From Oxalobacteraceae bacterium UBA5157 (lineage in GTDB: Bacteria; Pseudomonadota; Gammaproteobacteria; Burkholderiales; Burkholderiaceae_D), in NCBI GenBank assembly GCA_002415335.1, contig DHXL01000165.1:1-7837 (forward strand): a stretch of DNA of 7,837 bases, read 5' to 3'. The notes beneath the pieces are model-generated. The model had not been told where the DNA came from and did no database searches. It worked only from the letters and a program-made list of their open reading frames with translations. A program made the translations under genes and the position numbers. Positions 1 to 5,740 of the stretch are shown piece by piece (positions within the stretch are counted from its first letter, which is position 1; each line of letters opens with the position of its first letter).

Positions 1-564
1 GCGGAAATGAATGCCATGCAAGCCAAGCTGTTGCGCCGCGTCAACATTCGCTGCGAGGTCGTCGATGAATACGGTGCGGCTCCGATCGAGCCCGTACTTC
101 GCCAGCAAATGCTCGAAGATATCCGGATCCGGCTTAATCATCCTGATTTCACCGGAGATCACGATGCCGCTGAACACGCTCCATACGTCGTAACGTGCCT
201 GCAGGTAACGAAAAGTCGACGCCGCCATATTCGACAGGCAGTACAACGGCACTCCGTTCCCGTGCAGCTCATGCAATAGTGCCCAGGTATCGCGCTTGAG
301 TAGCAGCGATTCGCGCATCGCGTCCATCAATCCCGACAAATCGTCGCGGGCGAATCCGGTGCGCTGATGAAAGCGTTCGATCGCGGTCTCCTCATCGAGT
401 GTCCCGCGATCAAGTTCGAGCCAATCCTGGTGGCGAAATACTTTCTCCTCGATCAATTCGCGATGCGCGTGCTCCGGGTAGCGCTCGGCGACGATCCTCG
501 CCGGATTCCACTCCAGCAGCACGCCGCCGAGATCGAAAATAACGTTCAAGTCCTTGCCTGTCAT
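1..564 (-). CDS. HAD-superfamily phosphatase (subfamily IA, YihX-like), C-terminus cut by window edge
   Basis: The 188 visible residues form a cytoplasmic haloacid-dehalogenase-fold hydrolase, probably a sugar-phosphate or other small phosphomonoester phosphatase. All four HAD motifs are visible. Motif I is FDLGGVLLEWN with nucleophile Asp11; a Gly replaces the second Asp of the usual DxD, as in the YihX-type subgroup. Motif II is CLSNM with Ser111. Motif III is Lys144 in RMIKPDPDIF. Motif IV is FIDDLAANVDAA with Asp168/Asp169. The helical cap lies between motifs I and II, at about residues 20-95. The start at 564 places motif I close to the N-terminus, as expected; the upstream GGAACA is only a weak Shine-Dalgarno. 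YihX-type proteins have about 200 residues, so only some 10-20 are missing beyond position 1. It is transcribed divergently from the lipid-transport genes. The family is clear, but the substrate cannot be read from sequence. Confidence 0.9.
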   Translation of the reverse strand, partial: MTGKDLNVIFDLGGVLLEWNPARIVAERYPEHAHRELIEEKVFRHQDWLELDRGTLDEETAIERFHQRTGFARDDLSGLMDAMRESLLLKRDTWALLHELHGNGVPLYCLSNMAASTFRYLQARYDVWSVFSGIVISGEIRMIKPDPDIFEHLLAKYGLDRSRTVFIDDLAANVDAAQQLGLHGIHFR

Positions 565-809
565 GGGCTGTTCCAGATTAATGCCGTGCGTTTCACTGTT
601 CCCCAAGCCGCGCTCCGCACCACGTCGCGCCGCCGGCCATTTGACAAATACGGCGCGCACATGCACGCTAATGCGGACTTATTGTATGACGGGCTTGATC
701 TTTCCGTTTGCCGATTATTCATCCAACCATCAGGCGCAATGGGAGCAGAAGACCTATCGTCTTGATGCGGCCGTGCTAATGCCGAGCGATTCACTGCTAC
801 CATGCTTGC
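565..809. other. Divergent intergenic region between the HAD gene and the MCE transporter unit
   Basis: These 245 bases separate two divergent start codons, so promoters for both directions should lie here. A perfect TTGACA stands at 641-646 on the plus strand. The best following -10 (GCTAAT, 667-672) is 20 bases away, which is too far for a convincing sigma-70 promoter. On the minus strand TACAAT can be read near 684-689, but it has no good -35. Reading frames crossing this region show no recognisable protein. No hairpin terminator or repeat was seen. Confidence 0.4.
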
Positions 810-1637
810 ATGATTTCGAATCGATCATTCCTGGGTAGCGTGCGGCGCATGGGGTCGGCTACCGCGCGATGGCTCGCTGCCTGGTGGCGGGTTCTGTATT
901 TTGGCGCGCTGGTATTATCGCTGGCACTCTCGCCGGCGACTTACAGCCGCAATAACCGGCGCGCCATCGCGCGGCAAATCGTGCTCGGCACCATGCCGAA
1001 TCTGGCCTGGTTTACCGTGCTGTCGGCATTGATCAGCCTGGTATTGATTCGCATTGTCGTGGTAACCGCGTTGAGCTATGGCTTGTCACAATACGCGCTG
1101 GAGATGGTGGTGCGCGTGCTGGTGCTCGAGCTCGTCCCGCTCATCGCTGCCTTATTCGTGGCGCTGCGCTGCACGATGCCCGACGGCGCAGAGCTGGTCG
1201 AGATGCGCGCCCGTGGCGACTTTGACGCGCTGCAACGCCAGGGAATCGATCCGCTGTGTCTTGAATTTCTGCCCAGGATCATGGCCGGAATGTTTTCTGT
1301 CGTGATGCTGGTGGCGGTCAGCTGCGTAACCTCATTGGTACTGGCGTATCTCACCATCTATGGCTTTACGCCGTGGGCGCTTGCAGGTTATACCCACGTG
1401 GTGGGGCAAGTGTTCAATCCGGGGGTCACCATGATCCTGGTGCTCAAGACCCTGTTCTTCAGCCTGGCGGTTTCGTTGATCCCGATGTCCACGGCGTTTC
1501 ACGTAGACGTGACCGAGCCCGTGCCCATGCCCGTGCGCAGCCGTTCCAAGGCCGCCAACGAACTGGCCGGCATGGTGCGCCTGTTTTCCGTGATTCTGCT
1601 GATTGAGGTTGCCTCCTTGATCGGCAACTATTACTAA
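810..1637 (+). CDS. MlaE-family ABC transporter permease (lipid transport, MCE system)
   Basis: This 275-residue inner-membrane protein resembles the MlaE permease, which dimerises and feeds lipid to or from a periplasmic MCE hexamer. Hydrophobic segments are visible at about residues 28-42, 66-90, 97-120, 158-182, 203-226 and 256-272. The MlaE signature is present at about 125-156: GAELVEMRARG, then GIDPL, then PRIMAG. In this family that stretch forms the cytoplasmic loop or coupling helix that contacts the ATPase. There is no N-terminal STAS domain. The gene is followed after 26 bases by an MCE-domain gene, which supports the assignment. The start at 810 lacks a clear ribosome binding site; Met14 at 849 is a possible alternative. 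The sequence is divergent from E. coli MlaE and probably a paralogue. The unusual point is that no ATPase gene is linked to it in the window. Confidence 0.85.
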   Translation: MISNRSFLGSVRRMGSATARWLAAWWRVLYFGALVLSLALSPATYSRNNRRAIARQIVLGTMPNLAWFTVLSALISLVLIRIVVVTALSYGLSQYALEMVVRVLVLELVPLIAALFVALRCTMPDGAELVEMRARGDFDALQRQGIDPLCLEFLPRIMAGMFSVVMLVAVSCVTSLVLAYLTIYGFTPWALAGYTHVVGQVFNPGVTMILVLKTLFFSLAVSLIPMSTAFHVDVTEPVPMPVRSRSKAANELAGMVRLFSVILLIEVASLIGNYY

Positions 1638-1663
1638 TTTTCGAAGGTCCTCCACCGCTTCCT

Positions 1664-2662
1664 ATGAACGAACGATCGACTCCCCCTTCCGGCGAACCGC
1701 CGGCATCGAGCTTGCCGCCATCCGGCGCGCCGCCGCCCGCCAACCTCGAGTTCAAGGCGGCCATGCTGCTGCTCCTGATGGTGCTCCTGATATCCGGCAC
1801 AGCGATCTACCTGATGTACGCACGCGGCGCGTTTGATGTCACGCAGAAATTGGTGCTGCTTGCCGACGACTCGGAGGGCGTGGTGGTCGGCATGGACGTC
1901 ACGTTTTCCGGCTTTCCTATCGGGCGGATCAGGCGCATCGAGCTCAGCAAGGAGGGCAAGGCGCGGATGATTGTCGATGTGTCGCAACAAGACGCACACT
2001 GGTTGCGCCGCTCCAGCATATTCACGCTCGAGCGCGGTTTGGTCGGTAACGCGCGTATTCGCGCCTTCAGCGGCATCCCTACCGATCCGCCGCTGGAGGA
2101 TGGTGCAACGCGTACCCTGCTGGTCGGCGATGTCGGCGCAGAAATTCCCCGCCTGGTCGCGTCAGCAAAAGAACTGATTCAGAATCTGTCCGCCTTGACG
2201 GCAACGGATTCCTCGCTGGACACGAGCTTGCGCAATGTGAAGACGGTCACGGCAAAACTCAACGGACCGAATGGCATGCTGGGCGCGCTCGTCGGTAACG
2301 AAAAGGATGCGCAGAAGATGATCGCCACGCTGGATCGCGCCAATGCCCTGCTGACTTCACTCGATGGATTGGCCGCCAAAGCCGACTCTCGTGTGTTCGG
2401 TCCGCGTGGCGTGATGAACGATGCGCAAGCGGCAATCGTGCAGATGAGCGGATTACTCAACGATGTCAGGTCGAGTCTGAAGAAGGTCGACGCGGTCCTG
2501 GTCGAGACGCAGGCTGTCGGCGCCAACCTTAAGGAAGTCACCACTGACCTTGGTCCCCTGCGGGCCGACGTCGAGAGCAACTTGCGCAAGGTCGAGCAAC
2601 TGGTCAACGAAATCAACCGGAAGTGGCCTTTCGCGCGCGACACGGAGCTGAAACTGCCATGA
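1664..2662 (+). CDS. MCE-domain (MlaD-type) membrane-anchored lipid-transport protein
   Basis: This 332-residue protein is built like the substrate-handling subunit of an MCE lipid transporter. A cytoplasmic, proline-rich N-terminus (about residues 7-26, with PPSG repeated) precedes one transmembrane helix at about 32-52. A single MCE domain follows at about 58-137, including GMDVTFSGFPIGRI and the ERGLVGNARIRAFSG end. The rest, about 160-318, is mainly amphipathic helix, the part that in long MCE proteins forms a periplasmic helical barrel or needle. The gene lies between a MlaE-type permease and a lipoprotein, the order expected of one operon. Spacing is 26 bases from the permease, and its stop overlaps the lipoprotein start as ATGA. 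The ribosome binding site is weak (AAGG about 16 bases upstream), which fits translation coupled to the permease. By analogy to MlaD the protein would hexamerise on the periplasmic face; the cargo is unknown. Confidence 0.88.
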   Translation: MNERSTPPSGEPPASSLPPSGAPPPANLEFKAAMLLLLMVLLISGTAIYLMYARGAFDVTQKLVLLADDSEGVVVGMDVTFSGFPIGRIRRIELSKEGKARMIVDVSQQDAHWLRRSSIFTLERGLVGNARIRAFSGIPTDPPLEDGATRTLLVGDVGAEIPRLVASAKELIQNLSALTATDSSLDTSLRNVKTVTAKLNGPNGMLGALVGNEKDAQKMIATLDRANALLTSLDGLAAKADSRVFGPRGVMNDAQAAIVQMSGLLNDVRSSLKKVDAVLVETQAVGANLKEVTTDLGPLRADVESNLRKVEQLVNEINRKWPFARDTELKLP

Positions 2663-3339
2663 GATTGCCAACATTCTTTCCACGAAGTTTTTTGTCGGCC
2701 GCCCTGATCGCGCTGTTGTCTGCATGCGCCAGCGGGCCGCAGCCGCCTGATTGGCAAATGAATGCGAAGGCTTCCCTCGACCGCGCGGTGGCCGCCTACC
2801 TGGAGGGCAATGTGCTGGTTGAAACGCAAGAGTTCAAACGGGCACGCGACGAGATCGCGCGCACCGGCCGTCTCGATTTGCTGGCACGCGTCGAGCTAGT
2901 GCGCTGCGCCGGCCGTGTGGCCAGCCTGGTACTGGAAGATTGTGCCGGCTTCGAAAAATTGCGCGCCGACGCGGCGCCGCCGGAGCGCGCATATGCCGAC
3001 TTTTTGGCGGCGCGGCTGCAGCCATCCGACCTGCCATCGCTGCCGCCCCAGTATCGCGCGATCGCCAGCGTCGGCTCGGACGCGGCGCTACAGGGGATCG
3101 CCGATCCGCTGTCGAGGCTGGTCGCGGCCGGCGTGCTGTTCCGCTCCCGGCGCGCCACGCCTGCGACGCTGGCATTGGCAGTCGACACCGCCTCGGCGCA
3201 AGGCTGGCGGCGCCCCTTGCTGGCATGGTTGGGTGCGCAGGCGCTACGAGCGGAGCAGGCCGGGGACGCGCAGGCGGCACAACGCTTGCGCCGCCGCATG
3301 GAATTCGTCGAGAATCCGGACAAGGCTGCCAAGCCTTGA
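2659..3339 (+). CDS. Helical outer-membrane lipoprotein linked to the MCE transporter
   Basis: This 226-residue protein opens with a lipoprotein signal peptide: a basic N-terminus, a hydrophobic stretch at about residues 11-20, and the lipobox LSAC with acylated Cys23. The next residue is Ala, not Asp, so sorting to the outer membrane is expected. The mature part is Ala/Leu/Arg-rich and appears almost wholly alpha-helical, perhaps a TPR-like solenoid. Two Cys residues, 83 and 95, could form a disulfide. The start at 2659 is chosen because it gives the signal peptide directly and makes the ATGA overlap with the MCE gene; an upstream in-frame ATG at 2623 would spoil the signal. It occupies the position where PqiC-type auxiliary lipoproteins are often found, but those are smaller and beta-rich and I see no similarity. 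A role as outer-membrane partner of the MCE protein is inferred from position only. Confidence 0.75.
   Translation: MRLPTFFPRSFLSAALIALLSACASGPQPPDWQMNAKASLDRAVAAYLEGNVLVETQEFKRARDEIARTGRLDLLARVELVRCAGRVASLVLEDCAGFEKLRADAAPPERAYADFLAARLQPSDLPSLPPQYRAIASVGSDAALQGIADPLSRLVAAGVLFRSRRATPATLALAVDTASAQGWRRPLLAWLGAQALRAEQAGDAQAAQRLRRRMEFVENPDKAAKP
3321..3338. other. Inverted repeat spanning the lipoprotein stop codon
   Basis: A perfect 7-bp stem, CAAGGCT at 3321-3327 and AGCCTTG at 3332-3338, encloses a 4-base loop. It overlaps the last codons and the TGA stop. No T-run follows, so it is not a standard intrinsic terminator. It may protect the 3' end or simply be chance. Confidence 0.4.
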
Positions 3340-3460
3340 AGACGCCGATCATCGCCTGGGAGCAACTGATGTTTCAACCAACCGGAAGTCGTTCGCAACG
3401 CACCGCAGGCCGACCTATTCCACAACCCGATAGATTGCACAACTGAATCAGGAAGCAAGA

Positions 3461-4027
3461 ATGACAACAATTTCGACTGCCGCCACGGACAGGGCCACCC
3501 ACTATGCGCCGATCGCGGTGTTCCTTCACTGGGTGCTTGCGATACTCATCATTGGCATGATCGGCCTTGGCTGGTACATGATGTCGATCGAGCATGAGCC
3601 GGGCAGCGGCTGGTATTTCGATTTGCATAAATCGATCGGGATCGTGACGGCTGTGCTGATCCTCTTGCGCGCAGCATGGCGCCTCGGCCATACACCGGAC
3701 CCGTTGCCGTTCAGCGTCCCGCCCTGGCAGGCAGCGGGCTCAAGGGCTATTCATTGGTTGCTGTATGTCGCCATGATCGCCATGCCGCTGGTCGGTGTGA
3801 TTGGCGCGATGCTGAGCAAGAGTGGCGTCGTATTCTTCGGGCGAACGCTGCCGCGCCTGTTCACTCCCAATCACGACTTTGCGGAAATTTTCTTCACCGC
3901 GCACTCCGTGATTGCATGGGTTCTTGTTGGCCTGATTTCGCTACATGTTCTTGCTGCGGTAAAACATCTCGTCATCGACAAGGACGGGGTGTTTCAACGG
4001 ATGTGGTTTGGCGGTCATCCCGGCTGA
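3461..4027 (+). CDS. Cytochrome b561 family protein (CybB-like)
   Basis: This 188-residue protein is a diheme b-type cytochrome of the inner membrane, in the family of E. coli CybB; that family moves electrons from quinol, or to oxygen species, across the bilayer. Four transmembrane helices are visible at about residues 17-40, 56-76, 96-118 and 143-167. The four His that serve as haem ligands in the family can be matched: His23 in FLHW, His56 in DLHKSIG, His148 in TAHSV and His162 in SLHVL. The length agrees with CybB (about 176 residues). The start has a good Shine-Dalgarno, AGGAAG at 3450-3455, five bases before the ATG. It lies 121 bases after the lipoprotein gene and may have its own promoter, though none is clear. 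The stop codon lies in the loop of a hairpin at 4015-4038. The exact electron partner cannot be told. Confidence 0.9.
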   Translation: MTTISTAATDRATHYAPIAVFLHWVLAILIIGMIGLGWYMMSIEHEPGSGWYFDLHKSIGIVTAVLILLRAAWRLGHTPDPLPFSVPPWQAAGSRAIHWLLYVAMIAMPLVGVIGAMLSKSGVVFFGRTLPRLFTPNHDFAEIFFTAHSVIAWVLVGLISLHVLAAVKHLVIDKDGVFQRMWFGGHPG

Positions 4028-4038
4028 TTCCGGGATGA
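4015..4038. terminator. Hairpin at the convergent gene junction, possible weak bidirectional terminator
   Basis: A perfect 9-bp inverted repeat, TCATCCCGG (4015-4023) and CCGGGATGA (4030-4038), has a 6-base loop that contains the cytochrome b561 stop codon. It lies just before the 3' end of the convergent crotonase gene (stop at 4082). Neither strand carries a T-run after the stem, so Rho-independent termination would be weak; a role in 3'-end stability or in Rho-dependent ending is also possible. Confidence 0.4.
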
Positions 4039-4081
4039 GGCCGGACAAATCGCTACGGCTCCGGAGTTGCCGCTGGGCGAT

Positions 4082-4780
4082 TCATCCACGCGCACGAAAG
4101 GTCACGCCATCGGCCTCAATGGCCTGCCGGATCAGCTTCAAGGTTTGTTCCCTTGCCCGCAGCTTGGTCGCGGTGTGGGCCGCCATATTCAGCTTGGCCA
4201 GTTTCGCGGCGGTACTTTGCGCCTCATTCTGCAGCGCCGAGGCGTCCACCACGCGATCAAGGAAGCCGGCGACCACTGCCTCGCCGGGCGCGTAAATTTC
4301 GGCGTTGATCACTGCACGATTGAAATGCGCCGGCGCCAGCCTTTGCCGGCAGACCTCGATAGCGCAGAACGGCATCGTCATACCGATGGCGACCTCGTTG
4401 GCGCCGATTTTGTAGGCGCCTTCCGTGCCGATCCGATGGTCGGCAGCCAACACGAGAAACACGCCCATCGCCAGTGCATGACCATTGCAGGCGACTACCA
4501 CCGGCGTGGGAAAGGACAGCAGGCGTTCCGCCAATTCAAAGCCCGACATCAGCATCTGGTAGGCATCGGAACCGCCGGCGGCGAGTACCTGCAAATCGAA
4601 TCCAGCGGAAAACATTCCCTCCCTGCCGGTCAGCACGACGACCGCGCGGTCCGCGATCGCGCGATCGAGCGCGCTATTGAGTTCGGCGAGCATTGCCAGA
4701 GACATCACATTTGCTTTGCCATCGTCCATCGCGATCGTGGCGATGGAATCCTTGAGTTGATAGGTGACGCGAGCGTTCAT
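4082..4780 (-). CDS. Crotonase-fold enoyl-CoA hydratase/isomerase family protein (PRK06213-like)
   Basis: This 232-residue protein has the crotonase fold, whose members act on CoA thioesters and stabilise the enolate in an oxyanion hole. The two oxyanion-hole segments are visible: MFSAGFDL (about residues 56-63) and NGHALAMG (99-106). The DHRIG segment and the helix after IGANEVAIGMTMP (125-137) also match the family. The second catalytic Glu of classical hydratases matches Glu129. The first, normally in GGGCEL, falls on Phe108 in AMGVFL, so water addition in the classical way is doubtful. The resemblance to the short enoyl-CoA hydratase group PRK06213 is from memory. The start at 4780 is preferred over upstream in-frame ATGs because GGAAGG lies six bases before it and homology begins there. 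The gene stands alone and converges on the cytochrome gene; a fatty-acid or related acyl-CoA role is likely, the substrate unknown. Confidence 0.85.
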   Translation of the reverse strand: MNARVTYQLKDSIATIAMDDGKANVMSLAMLAELNSALDRAIADRAVVVLTGREGMFSAGFDLQVLAAGGSDAYQMLMSGFELAERLLSFPTPVVVACNGHALAMGVFLVLAADHRIGTEGAYKIGANEVAIGMTMPFCAIEVCRQRLAPAHFNRAVINAEIYAPGEAVVAGFLDRVVDASALQNEAQSTAAKLAKLNMAAHTATKLRAREQTLKLIRQAIEADGVTFRARG

Positions 4781-4786
4781 GTTGGA

Positions 4787-4792
4787 CCTTCC
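4787..4792 (-). promoter_or_regulatory. Ribosome binding site of the crotonase gene
   Basis: GGAAGG on the minus strand, within a longer G-rich run, stands six bases before the ATG at 4780. It fixes that start against an in-frame ATG 84 bases upstream (4864), which would add 28 residues without family resemblance. Confidence 0.7.
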
Positions 4793-4868
4793 CCCACTGA
4801 GAAATAAATTGGATGCGGCGACCCGATGCGGTGCGCCGCCCGGACTCGTTGATCGGATTTTCAAGCAG

Positions 4869-4898
4869 ACTCTATCAGAATCATGAAAATCAAGACAA
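4869..4898 (-). promoter_or_regulatory. Candidate sigma-70 promoter of the crotonase gene
   Basis: On the minus strand TTGTCT (4898-4893) and TAGAGT (4874-4869) are separated by 18 bases; each matches 4 of 6 consensus positions. Transcription would begin near 4862, giving a leader of about 80 bases. It lies downstream of the terminator at 4939-4971, so the gene would be insulated from transcripts arising further upstream. This is a match by eye only. Confidence 0.35.
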
Positions 4899-4938
4899 CC
4901 GGTGAGCGCCGCTGGATGGGCAATGCAATATCGCGCAC

Positions 4939-4971
4939 AAAAAAAACCCGCCAGCCTTGCGGTAGCGGGTT
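4939..4971 (-). terminator. Rho-independent terminator, minus strand
   Basis: Read on the minus strand, a 7-bp stem AACCCGC (4971-4965) and GCGGGTT (4951-4945), with a 13-base loop, runs directly into eight T residues (4946-4939, the first two shared with the stem). This is a textbook intrinsic terminator. The plus strand has no T-run after the stem, so direction is clear. No annotated minus-strand gene lies upstream of it; the next one downstream is the crotonase gene, 159 bases on. It therefore either ends a small RNA or attenuates crotonase-directed transcription. Confidence 0.8.
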
Positions 4972-5038
4972 AAATCCAATTCATAGAGAGCTGGAGGAGA
5001 CAACTGCATAATAGTGCGGCACGGCAAAACTTTCCGCT

Positions 5039-5071
5039 TTATTTCTCAAATACCAGATATACACAAATCAT
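5039..5071 (-). CDS. Possible 10-residue leader peptide with a strong ribosome binding site
   Basis: On the minus strand AGGAGGAG (5086-5079) stands seven bases before an ATG at 5071, which opens the short frame MICVYLVFEK and stops at 5039. The Shine-Dalgarno is far stronger than those of the real genes in this window. The frame lies about 70 bases before an intrinsic terminator, the geometry of an attenuator, but the peptide has no run of a single amino acid that would identify the signal. It is also the tail of a longer open frame from 5257 that looks like noise. The evidence is the ribosome binding site and position alone. Confidence 0.2.
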   Translation of the reverse strand: MICVYLVFEK

Positions 5072-5180
5072 ATATCTACTCCTCCTGGCCGCTGAAGGCT
5101 GGTTGAGAGCATTTCCATGCATCCAGATCTGCCAGCGAATCAGCGCACGCCTGATGTTGATCGTTGATCTTCGCAGGGGA

Positions 5181-5209
5181 TTGCAAAATATATTTAATAG
5201 TACTAGACT
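5181..5209 (+). promoter_or_regulatory. Candidate sigma-70 promoter of the SUF operon
   Basis: TTGCAA (5181-5186) and TAGACT (5204-5209) are spaced 17 bases apart, each with 4 of 6 consensus matches, in an AT-rich setting. Transcription would start near 5216, leaving a leader of about 25 bases before the regulator's ATG. The overlapping near-palindrome supports its being a regulated promoter. Confidence 0.5.
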
Positions 5210-5221
5210 GGTACTGTTTAA
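5193..5221. promoter_or_regulatory. Near-palindromic operator, probable autoregulatory site of the SUF regulator
   Basis: The arms TTTAATAGTAC (5193-5203) and GTACTGTTTAA (5211-5221) are inverted repeats matching at 9 of 11 positions, around a 7-base spacer. The element covers the -10 box and the promoter spacer, so a bound dimer would block RNA polymerase. Rrf2 regulators bind such dyads as dimers and commonly control their own genes. I do not see the E. coli IscR type 1 consensus in it. The match of site to regulator is inferred from position. Confidence 0.55.
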
Positions 5222-5240
5222 TTCAGCTTCCCACGAAACC

Positions 5241-5720
5241 ATGCTCAGACTAAGCAAGATGGCCGACTACGGCACTGTCGTGATGACAGCGATGATTCGG
5301 GAGCCGGAGCGCAGCCGCAGTGCCGCCGAGATTGCCGCCGCAATCCATGTGCCGGTGCCGACGGTCAGCAAGATTCTCAAGATACTGACGCGCGGCGGAC
5401 TGCTGGTATCGCTGCGCGGCGCCAAGGGCGGCTATCTGCTGGTGCGCCCACCCGCGCAGATTTCGCTGGTGGACATCATCGATGCGATGGATGGGCCGAT
5501 CGGCATGACCGAATGCAGCGTCACCCCTGGCCTGTGCACGCAGGAATCCGGCTGTGCGGTGCGCGCCAACTGGCAGCGGATCAACGAAGCGGTGATCGGT
5601 GTGCTGAAGAAGATTACGCTCGACCAGATGATCGTGCCGGTGGCGCAGCCGATCGATGCCAGCGCGCTCAAACGGAAACGCGCATCCAACCCGGCCGCCA
5701 CGATGCCGGGCAATACATAA
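5241..5720 (+). CDS. Rrf2/IscR-family iron-sulfur regulator of the SUF operon
   Basis: This 159-residue protein is a DNA-binding regulator of the Rrf2 family, of the type found at the head of SUF operons in proteobacteria. The N-terminus MLRLSKMADYGTVVMTAM is characteristic. A winged helix-turn-helix spans about residues 1-70, with recognition helix VPTVSKILKIL and wing RGAKGGYLLV. Three cysteines, Cys92, Cys99 and Cys105, have the IscR spacing for a [2Fe-2S] cluster. The start at 5241 is set by the family N-terminus; upstream in-frame ATGs only extend it through the promoter. No clear Shine-Dalgarno precedes it, and the predicted leader is short. sufB follows after 20 bases, so regulator and scaffold are co-transcribed. 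It probably senses cluster status and adjusts transcription from the operator at 5193-5221. It is not the cyanobacterial SufR, which belongs to another family. Confidence 0.92.
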   Translation: MLRLSKMADYGTVVMTAMIREPERSRSAAEIAAAIHVPVPTVSKILKILTRGGLLVSLRGAKGGYLLVRPPAQISLVDIIDAMDGPIGMTECSVTPGLCTQESGCAVRANWQRINEAVIGVLKKITLDQMIVPVAQPIDASALKRKRASNPAATMPGNT

Positions 5721-5740
5721 AGGCGATAGGAAAAACCATC

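Larger units (their letters stand above)
4939..5086 (-). ncRNA. Candidate small RNA or leader RNA ending at the intrinsic terminator
   Basis: The strong terminator implies a minus-strand transcript arriving from higher coordinates. That RNA would contain CUCCUCC (complement of 4993-4999), an anti-Shine-Dalgarno motif typical of Hfq-type regulatory RNAs, about 20 bases before the terminator stem. It would also contain AGGAGGAG (5086-5079), which could pair with that motif over 7 bases. The terminator ends in a U-run suitable for Hfq. The 5' end is not defined: no good minus-strand promoter was found, so the start at 5086 is only the first element of interest. No known RNA family was recognised. 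The alternative is a decayed 5' region of a lost plus-strand gene, in which GGAGGAGACAAC was a ribosome binding site. Confidence 0.3.
4781..5240. other. Long divergent intergenic region between the crotonase gene and the SUF operon
   Basis: These 460 bases hold no confident protein gene. From left to right there is the crotonase ribosome binding site and candidate promoter, a minus-strand intrinsic terminator (4939-4971), and an AT-rich stretch with a possible small RNA or leader peptide on the minus strand (up to about 5086). After that come about 95 bases with nothing recognised, then the SUF promoter and operator (5181-5221). Long open frames here on either strand give no recognisable product and are N-terminal extensions or noise. 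Base composition becomes clearly AT-richer from about 5035 to 5080 and from 5180 to 5225. Confidence 0.6.

Noticed and set aside
802..813. A three-codon frame (ATG CTT GCA TGA) overlapping the permease start
   Set aside because: It is too short to judge, has no ribosome binding site, and is likely chance.
3369..3446. A 25-codon frame between the lipoprotein and cytochrome genes, with GGGAG just upstream
   Set aside because: The product is low in hydrophobic content and unrecognised, and it is the tail of a longer frame overlapping the lipoprotein gene. The ribosome binding site alone is not enough.
4652..4667. Repeated CGATCG palindromes resembling a repeat or protein site
   Set aside because: They lie within the crotonase coding sequence and follow from GC-rich codons for Ala, Ile, Asp and Arg; no further copies were seen in a spaced pattern.
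5014..5106. A GTG-started frame of about 30 codons on the plus strand after GGAGGAG
   Set aside because: The spacing from the Shine-Dalgarno-like sequence is too long (about 14 bases), the product is unrecognised, and the region is better explained by minus-strand elements.
5103..5240. N-terminal extension of the SUF regulator to an upstream ATG at 5103
   Set aside because: The extension passes through the promoter and operator and does not resemble the Rrf2 family, which begins at MLRLSK.
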